Source: CAZBEJ01 sp964521305
GTDB taxonomy: Bacteria > Patescibacteriota > Microgenomatia > UBA1406 > GWC2-37-13
Reading direction: 5' to 3'
DNA: 23,325 nucleotides
Assembly (NCBI GenBank): GCA_964521305.1
Contig: CAZFQZ010000013.1
Span: 1 to 23,325, forward strand
The position numbers and the translations under genes are program-made. Below the pieces are notes generated by a model. It was given only the letters and a program-made list of their open reading frames with translations, was not told where the DNA came from and did not search any database. Positions 1-4,827 of the stretch are shown piece after piece; the first letter of the stretch is position 1; each line of letters opens with the position of its first letter.

Positions 1-13
1 GAAACAGCTAATT

Positions 14-42
14 TTGTCTTAGAAAAACAGTATCAGTATACC
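14..42 (+). promoter_or_regulatory. Candidate promoter for the upstream structured RNA
   Basis: TTGTCT at 14-19 and TATACC at 37-42 are separated by 17 nt, each matching 4 of 6 consensus bases. Transcription would begin near 49, about 23 nt before the first paired base of the RNA candidate at 72. The match is moderate, and the window edge hides what lies upstream. Confidence 0.3.
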
Positions 43-71
43 GGAGACCCCTCACTCGATCATAAGTCTTA

Positions 72-310
72 GGTACTGTCTGTTGATTGTGTAAACACCT
101 CCTTTCCCGACTGATAATATTTCTCCCAGAGAAGCTGTAAATCGGCATGATATGAAACAAATCCGTTTAGTCGTTGGGTATCCCACCTGCGAGGAAACCG
201 TATGGAATTCGGCTAAAATACATATTGCCAATAGACAGTATCAATTCTTTTCCTTCACCAAACGATCATTTGTCCGTTTCATTAATTTAACCACTTTTGA
301 TTACACAATC
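72..310 (+). ncRNA. Candidate structured RNA with a pseudoknot
   Basis: No convincing gene covers 73-421, and this part is rich in complementary segments. Helix A pairs 72-85 with 229-242 (14 pairs, two of them G.U). Helix B pairs 86-94 with 301-309 (9 Watson-Crick pairs, or 10 if G85-C310 is used instead of helix A). The two 5' strands abut exactly and the 3' strands cross, which gives a pseudoknot. Weaker helices nest inside B: 152-157/277-282, 158-162/268-272, 164-168/260-264 and 169-173/210-214. Small hairpins are at 107-110/142-145 and 121-125/129-133. The wobble pairs (G82.U232, G73.U241, U171.G212) are allowed only if the RNA is read on the + strand. CACCTCCTTT at 96-105 is unpaired and matches the 3' tail of 16S rRNA. 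I do not recognise a named RNA family; no terminator is visible after 310. It could be a free small RNA or the leader of the DUF3467 gene. Confidence 0.45.
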
Positions 311-366
311 TGACATTTCGTTTTGGGTTTGCTATAGGAACTATCTTTCGCATCTGATGGGAAAAT

Positions 367-380
367 AAGATTATAATCTT
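367..380 (+). promoter_or_regulatory. Palindrome overlapping a -10 box upstream of the DUF3467 gene
   Basis: AAGATTATAATCTT is a perfect 14-bp palindrome that contains TATAAT at 372-377. No good -35 hexamer is seen at the usual distance. A palindrome over the -10 box is a typical place for a repressor dimer. It could equally be an AT-rich chance palindrome. Confidence 0.4.
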
Positions 381-407
381 TCATGAGATAGAGCAATTTA
401 TATATGG

Positions 408-414
408 GGAGGTG
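408..414 (+). promoter_or_regulatory. Strong Shine-Dalgarno site of the DUF3467 gene
   Basis: GGAGGTG lies 7 nt before the ATG at 422. This is the strongest ribosome binding site seen in the window, where most genes have weak or none. It is fully complementary to CACCTCC at 96-102 inside the upstream RNA candidate. Confidence 0.75.
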
Positions 415-421
415 AATATTC

Positions 422-694
422 ATGGATGATAAACAAAAAGAACAACAAAAAATAAACAGGAATCTAAACCCTCAGGCTACGCCGATTTTATATACGGATG
501 ACGTATTCATGACCATTAGTAACCAGGGAGTAGTATTGGATGTCGGCCAGAGAATTGCGAATACCAATCAGATACAGGTGATTTCGCGAATAGGGATGAG
601 TAGAGATCATGCTAAGGAACTCGTGAAACAATTAGGCAATCTTCTGGCAATGACCGAAGGTCAATTGCAAACTGGCGCAAACGGCAAAAATTGA
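422..694 (+). CDS. DUF3467 family protein
   Basis: This 90-residue protein has a polar N-terminus (about 1-18) followed by the DUF3467 pattern. A first half carries short hydrophobic strands around YTDDVFM and VVLDVGQ, and the second half has SRIGMSRDHAKELVKQLGNLL, as in family members that end in a helix after the MS.xHAK motif. The function of the family is unknown to me. The start is set by the strong SD at 408-414. It is followed after 5 nt by the methyltransferase gene, so the two are probably co-transcribed. The palindrome over the -10 box and the RNA candidate upstream suggest this gene is more regulated than its neighbours. Confidence 0.8.
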   Translation: MDDKQKEQQKINRNLNPQATPILYTDDVFMTISNQGVVLDVGQRIANTNQIQVISRIGMSRDHAKELVKQLGNLLAMTEGQLQTGANGKN

Positions 695-699
695 GCGTG

Positions 700-1293
700 A
701 TGTATAATTACGACATGATACCGATAAAAAAACTGAAAAAAGACACTGTTTTTAGAACAGTTCTTAAAGGTAACAATTTTATATTTCACACGACCTGGGG
801 ATTATTCAGCCCCAAAGAAATAGATCAAGGTACGAGGTTGTTAATAGACACCTTAGAAGTTCCAACTAATGGATTATTTCTCGATATAGGATGCGGGTAT
901 GGTCCAATTGGATTGGTTTTAGCCAAGATGAACCCCCAGGCAAATGTGCATTTGATTGATCGAGATTTTGTCGCTGTCGAATATGCCGGAAAAAACGCCC
1001 GGAAAAATCATATCGAAAACTGCGAGATATATCTGAGCAATGGTTTCAGTAACATTACCGAAACAGGGTTTGATCTCATCGTTTCCAATATTCCCGCCAA
1101 GACCGGAAAAGAATTGTATTGGATACTGATAGCCGACAGTTATAAACATTTGAAGCAGAATGGAAAAATGTATTTAGTATTTATTTCCCATCTTTCGGAA
1201 TTTTTCAAACGCAATATGAAAGAGATATTCGGCAATTATATGCATATCGGCCACGACCATACGTATTCGGTCGTCATGGCGGAAAAACCATGA
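700..1293 (+). CDS. RsmC-like class I SAM-dependent methyltransferase
   Basis: The product belongs to the small-domain methyltransferase group (MTS domain, as in RsmC/RlmG and Firmicutes YbxB-type proteins). Residues 62-71 hold the SAM-binding motif I DIGCGYGPIG, an acidic residue for the ribose follows in LIDRD, and 129-134 hold SNIPAK where N6/N2-methylases usually have NPP(Y/F). About 198 residues fits a single-domain member. The likely substrate is rRNA guanine, but this is inference. I chose ATG at 700. TTG at 691, overlapping the DUF3467 stop, and ATG at 715 are alternatives. No SD is seen at any of these. Confidence 0.75.
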   Translation: MYNYDMIPIKKLKKDTVFRTVLKGNNFIFHTTWGLFSPKEIDQGTRLLIDTLEVPTNGLFLDIGCGYGPIGLVLAKMNPQANVHLIDRDFVAVEYAGKNARKNHIENCEIYLSNGFSNITETGFDLIVSNIPAKTGKELYWILIADSYKHLKQNGKMYLVFISHLSEFFKRNMKEIFGNYMHIGHDHTYSVVMAEKP

Positions 1294-1299
1294 AGTCTC

Positions 1300-1330
1300 T
1301 TTTGCCTACGAATCCGGCCTAAAGGCAAAA
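1300..1330. repeat. Inverted repeat in the convergent intergenic gap
   Basis: TTTTGCCT (1300-1307) and AGGCAAAA (1323-1330) form an 8-bp stem around a 15-nt loop, between the rightward methyltransferase gene and the leftward glycosyltransferase operon. No T-run follows the stem in either direction, so a standard intrinsic terminator is not supported. It may still slow or process the converging transcripts. Confidence 0.4.
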
Positions 1331-1410
1331 AAATCAGCGATTCATTACGTAGGATAGGAGGAAGACGAAAGGCGGCCGATGATATTTTTGCATATGTTCA
1401 CAGATTAGAG

Positions 1411-2715
1411 CTATCTGCTCGACAAAATCTCAAAATGGGTTTCCGAACTAAGGACAAATGCTTTCTTAGGATAGATCGGCAGGTGGTAAGCTATGCGTGA
1501 CGGCGGAATCAGCGCTTTCCCCACATAATCCGGAATCTCGCCATAACTTTTGCCGTAAATGTACACGCGGCCGATGCCAAAATAATATTCAGCGGTAAAG
1601 TAATCGAGTTCATTGGTGACATAGACTACGTCTTGATTTGATGCAACCGAATTGATGCGGAAAAAAGTAGTACGCGCATCGGATTTCGTCCGGGCAAGAG
1701 TCTGGTACGCGTTGTAGTGGATGACAAACACGAACATGAGAATGACGAGGATAGTGCGGATCTTTTTCGGCGTGTGTTCAAAGGCGAGTATGAGTAAAAG
1801 ATTTAATCCAACGTCCGAAAAAATGAAATACCGCGGCAGATACACGGGTTTGAGATAGGATACCGCATAGAGGAAAAAAGGTATCCCCAGCGCCCAGAAT
1901 ACAAGGTAGATCATGGGAGTCCGGTGCACGGTTTTTTTTAACAGGAAGTAAAGCCCAATACCAAGCACGCCGGCCGTTATTAATGAAGCCGGTATAATGA
2001 ATGGATTATAGTATGTTAATTCACGTTCATATCCGCTGAAGACAGTGGCAGGCATGGTAATCAATGTCTGGATATCGGGTGCCGTTATCCAAAACGAACC
2101 TGCCTGCATCCGTTTGACTGTCAAAACATACAACGCCCATGGGACAAAAGCCAGTATGGCCACCAGCATGTATTTAACAAACGTGATTTTAGACCGCAGT
2201 TTTCCGATATATATTTCGTAACAGAATTGGAGAATCACGACAAACACCATGAAATAGTGCGTATAGAGCCCAAGAACCGTAGCTGCCACATACGCTTTTT
2301 TCTTACGTCTCAGAAACGCATATGAAGACAAGGTAACGAAAAAAGCCAGCATCATGTACATCCGCGCTTCGAATGCATAGTATATAAGAAAAGGATTGAT
2401 CGCCATAAACAAGAGATACCAGAACGCCCGTTTGGTTGTAATGCCGAAAATTTCGGTCATGAAGAGATAGGAAACATACAGCGTTGCCCAATACGTGACG
2501 AATGAAACCAGGCGCATCGCGATTTCCGAATGTCCGCCAACAAACATCCAGAAGTGCATGGTGAGATAGTAGAATGGCGGATTGAAATCCTTGGCAGTGG
2601 TTGACAGGATTTGAAAGATACCCTGCTTGGACATGGCATAGGTAAAGCCTTCGTCGCGCCAAAAACTTTGGACGAGAAAGACAAGCGGCGTCTTGGTAAA
2701 TAGAAATTCAAGCAT
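1411..2715 (-). CDS. GT39-type polytopic membrane glycosyltransferase
   Basis: This 434-residue, very hydrophobic protein resembles the dolichyl/polyprenyl-phosphate sugar transferases of the GT39 / RgtA-ArnT-like group. The diagnostic acidic pair is in WRDEGF at 19-24 (D21, E22), and NPPFYYLTMHFW follows, as in the first periplasmic loop of that family. About nine to ten membrane segments follow and a soluble tail ends the protein. Members move a sugar from a lipid carrier onto an outer-surface acceptor. The first membrane segment before the D-E pair is short; no upstream in-frame start is available because the GT2 gene stops 2 bp before. The tight spacing indicates co-transcription with the GT2 gene. 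Confidence 0.75.
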   Translation of the reverse strand: MLEFLFTKTPLVFLVQSFWRDEGFTYAMSKQGIFQILSTTAKDFNPPFYYLTMHFWMFVGGHSEIAMRLVSFVTYWATLYVSYLFMTEIFGITTKRAFWYLLFMAINPFLIYYAFEARMYMMLAFFVTLSSYAFLRRKKKAYVAATVLGLYTHYFMVFVVILQFCYEIYIGKLRSKITFVKYMLVAILAFVPWALYVLTVKRMQAGSFWITAPDIQTLITMPATVFSGYERELTYYNPFIIPASLITAGVLGIGLYFLLKKTVHRTPMIYLVFWALGIPFFLYAVSYLKPVYLPRYFIFSDVGLNLLLILAFEHTPKKIRTILVILMFVFVIHYNAYQTLARTKSDARTTFFRINSVASNQDVVYVTNELDYFTAEYYFGIGRVYIYGKSYGEIPDYVGKALIPPSRIAYHLPIYPKKAFVLSSETHFEILSSR

Positions 2716-2717
2716 AA

Positions 2718-4196
2718 TCAGACCTTTTCCGTCACCTTGTATTTAAGATTCTTGCCCAGCAATATACGTGTATGGGATTCCAATGCGGGAAGCGACGAAA
2801 ACAAAAAGGAAACCAACGGGAGAAGGAACCATTGAACGATCAATAAAGGAAAAGACCGCAGTTTGGTTTTCATATTAAATTGATGCCTGATTTTTACATC
2901 CAGGTATACATAGAGGATGAGGAGCAGCGAAGTTATGGTTAGTATCAGTCCGGAAAGCTGGGGCAGGATGAATCCCATGACCGTACGTTTGAATATCGGA
3001 TTGATCAGAGGCGGAATCGATGCGCTTAAGGTCAAGAGGAAAAACGACGAAGGCCAGAAAAGATGAGTTTCGCTGATAAACAAGATTTTTCTTAGCTTGC
3101 TGATAGGATCGATTTGTGGAGTGACGAAAAACTTCTTAAGCGCATATCCGATATCGCTGACTCCCCATGCCCATCGTTTTTCCTGTTCGTACCGGTTCAC
3201 CAGGGTTTTTTTGTATTTTCCCGAATAGACCGCATCGCTATTGATGATCGTGAACAGGGGAAGCGTCTTGACCCTTGTTCCGAATGCAAAAAATGCCTGG
3301 AAATAGATGTGCCAGTCTTCAGGAATGATATCAACATCCCAGTACCCGACGTTATCGAGAAGCCAGAGATTGGTTGAATACGTTGAAACCTGAATCAGGT
3401 TGTTTTTTTCCGAAAGGAAAGCGAGCCGTATGATCGACGAGAGCGTTGACTGCATGCGTACGAAGAGCGGCAGTTGCCAGAAATTGTTGTACAGAAGTAC
3501 CGGTGCCCAGTAAAAATGATAACGATTCTCTTTGTCTTTGAGGAATTCGTAGGTTAGATATGAAAAATAATTTTTTGACAGATGGCTATCCGCATCACAA
3601 ATGGTAATCAGTGTTTTTTGAAACGGGATATTGCGGGATGTAACATATCGTGCGACGGTGCGTGCGGCAAAAGTTTGATTGCTGGCTTTTCCAGCCACCT
3701 CCTTTTCGGTCAGCGGATGCTTGACCGAAATGATGTCACGGAAATAGCCTTTGAATTTATTACTCAGGTATGTTGATTTTACGTCAGCTTCGCGTTCTCG
3801 TTCCTCGAATGCAAGAACCAGATATATATTTTTGTAAGGATAATCGGATTTTGCAAGCGCTTCGATTGTTGATTCGAGCTTATAAAGCGGTTCGCTGAAA
3901 TTGGGAATGATAACGAAGTGCTGAATAGAAGTCGCCGTTTTCAATCGTTTCAGTCGAGAAGCGTAGGGTATTTTCATGTGGACGAGTATTTGCCTGTAGG
4001 ATATGGTGGCCAGATATGTTGTTTTGACGGATTTATAAAAGAAGTAGAGATCGAATGCGATGATGAAGTATGCGACGAGCGCCGGATGAAACGGCGAAAG
4101 CCAGATGGGAAACGTGATCAACGCCCACGACAAAAGAGGAATGAAGATGTCGGAACCCCGTGAAAAAAAAATATTTCCTGCAATCTTTTCTGTCAT
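2718..4196 (-). CDS. Membrane-bound GT2 family glycosyltransferase
   Basis: This is a 492-residue processive-type family 2 glycosyltransferase. Two N-terminal membrane segments (about 15-57) precede the cytosolic GT-A domain, which starts near residue 93 (HFVIIPNFSEP). Metal/UDP-sugar residues are in DAD at 201-203, the catalytic-base region is ED at 293-294, and QEKRW at 338-342 is the QxxRW motif of polymerising enzymes. Three or more membrane segments follow (about 370-470). It could build or export a surface polysaccharide together with the GT39-type protein just downstream. The start ATG at 4194-4196 lies only a few bases from a -10 box. Confidence 0.8.
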   Translation of the reverse strand: MTEKIAGNIFFSRGSDIFIPLLSWALITFPIWLSPFHPALVAYFIIAFDLYFFYKSVKTTYLATISYRQILVHMKIPYASRLKRLKTATSIQHFVIIPNFSEPLYKLESTIEALAKSDYPYKNIYLVLAFEEREREADVKSTYLSNKFKGYFRDIISVKHPLTEKEVAGKASNQTFAARTVARYVTSRNIPFQKTLITICDADSHLSKNYFSYLTYEFLKDKENRYHFYWAPVLLYNNFWQLPLFVRMQSTLSSIIRLAFLSEKNNLIQVSTYSTNLWLLDNVGYWDVDIIPEDWHIYFQAFFAFGTRVKTLPLFTIINSDAVYSGKYKKTLVNRYEQEKRWAWGVSDIGYALKKFFVTPQIDPISKLRKILFISETHLFWPSSFFLLTLSASIPPLINPIFKRTVMGFILPQLSGLILTITSLLLILYVYLDVKIRHQFNMKTKLRSFPLLIVQWFLLPLVSFLFSSLPALESHTRILLGKNLKYKVTEKV

Positions 4197-4201
4197 ACCG
4201 T

Positions 4202-4212
4202 ATTATACTATA
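4202..4212 (-). promoter_or_regulatory. Candidate -10 region of the glycosyltransferase operon
   Basis: On the minus strand TATAGT (4212-4207) and TATAAT (4207-4202) overlap. Either would start transcription within about 5 nt of the ATG at 4196, so the mRNA would be leaderless. No good -35 box is seen. Confidence 0.35.
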
Positions 4213-4259
4213 CCCATCCTATGCTGATGCGTATTCATAGGCGAAAGGTATGTAAACGG

Positions 4260-4288
4260 TTCTTGATTCATATGAATTATGTTATAAT
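4260..4288 (+). promoter_or_regulatory. Promoter with palindromic operator upstream of the winged-helix regulator
   Basis: TATAAT at 4283-4288 has an extended -10 (TGT just before it). A weak -35 TTCTTG lies at 4260-4265 with a 17-nt spacer. The spacer contains ATTCATATGAAT (4266-4277), a perfect 12-bp palindrome, in the position where a dimeric repressor would block RNA polymerase. Transcription would begin about 5 nt before the ATG at 4300. Confidence 0.6.
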
Positions 4289-4299
4289 CTGTCCTATAC

Positions 4300-4566
4300 A
4301 TGACCTTTATAAAGGATGCGCGCTGTCAAAAGTGTTTGAAGGTATTATCCGTCGATTCACGGATGAAAATATTTACATACCTTAAGAAATGTAAAGAGGG
4401 AGCCTCCATCACTTCGATAGTCAAGGCTGTTTATCTTAGGCAGCCAACCATCACGTTTCACATCAACCGGATGATCGAGGCCGGCATTGTAAAGAAAATC
4501 AAATCCGGAAGACAGAGCATAAATTCGGTAAACAAACTTTGCAGATCATGTCCTTTATTTGATTGA
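4300..4566 (+). CDS. Small ArsR-like winged-helix regulator with two CxxC pairs
   Basis: This 88-residue protein has a winged-helix DNA-binding core. A helix with SRMKIFTYLKKC precedes the recognition helix RQPTITFHINRMIEAGIV, and GRQS forms the wing, as in ArsR-type repressors (leucine-poor but with the typical QPTxxxHxxxL/M-like pattern). Unusually, C9/C12 lie before the fold and C81/C84 after it. Together they could bind zinc or another metal, or act as a redox switch. It is divergent from the glycosyltransferase operon, with 103 bp between, and a palindrome sits in its own promoter. Auto-repression and control of that operon are reasonable inferences. Confidence 0.65.
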   Translation: MTFIKDARCQKCLKVLSVDSRMKIFTYLKKCKEGASITSIVKAVYLRQPTITFHINRMIEAGIVKKIKSGRQSINSVNKLCRSCPLFD

Positions 4567-4591
4567 TAGCCAGCTTCTTCTGCTCTATAAT
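4563..4591 (+). promoter_or_regulatory. Promoter of the small sigma-region-4-like gene
   Basis: TTGATA (4563-4568) and TATAAT (4586-4591) are separated by 17 nt. The -35 box overlaps the stop codon of the winged-helix gene. The leader would be about 44 nt. A second TATAAT at 4595-4600 follows. Confidence 0.6.
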
Positions 4592-4641
4592 ATATATAAT
4601 AGTATATATAGTCCAAGTTCTATATCATTCGGAATCTGAAT

Positions 4642-4827
4642 ATGGCGAGAAATCTCATACGGTATGTGGAGGCGTGGAAACTGCGTAAAACCGGAAAGAC
4701 GCTCAAAGAAGCGGGTGATATCATGCATATATCTCCCGAGCGGGTGCGTATCATGTGCAATTACGTTACATTCAGCCTTAGAAGTAGAAATAAAGATTAT
4801 GCGATGTTGAAGCAACTCGTGGAATAA
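4642..4827 (+). CDS. Orphan sigma-70 region-4-like HTH miniprotein
   Basis: The 61-residue product consists almost entirely of one helix-turn-helix. GKTLKEAGDIMHISPERVRIM (about 18-38) follows the sigma-70 region 4.2 pattern (G-x-TL-x-E-x-G--h-x-IS-x-ERVR-x-h). No region 2 or 3 is present, so it is not a complete sigma factor. It may bind DNA or the beta flap of RNA polymerase, or be a remnant of a larger gene. It has its own promoter and ends exactly where the convergent helicase gene ends, with no bases between the two stops. Confidence 0.6.
   Translation: MARNLIRYVEAWKLRKTGKTLKEAGDIMHISPERVRIMCNYVTFSLRSRNKDYAMLKQLVE

Noticed and set aside
1..72. Open frame from the window edge to a TAG at 70-72 (23 codons)
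   Set aside because: It is too short to tell from chance, has no family likeness I can name, and overlaps the promoter candidate of the RNA. It could be the tail of a gene that begins outside the window.
72..310. RNase P RNA as the identity of the upstream RNA
   Set aside because: GAGGAAA at 191-197 recalls RNase P CR-I, but the rest of CR-I, the ACAGAA region and the expected P2-P3-P4 order are missing.
1300..1330. Inverted repeat as a terminator for converging genes
   Set aside because: No T-run follows the stem in either direction; kept only as an inverted repeat.
4585..4815. 76-codon minus-strand frame opposite the small HTH gene
   Set aside because: No recognisable domain; the plus-strand frame has both an HTH pattern and a promoter.
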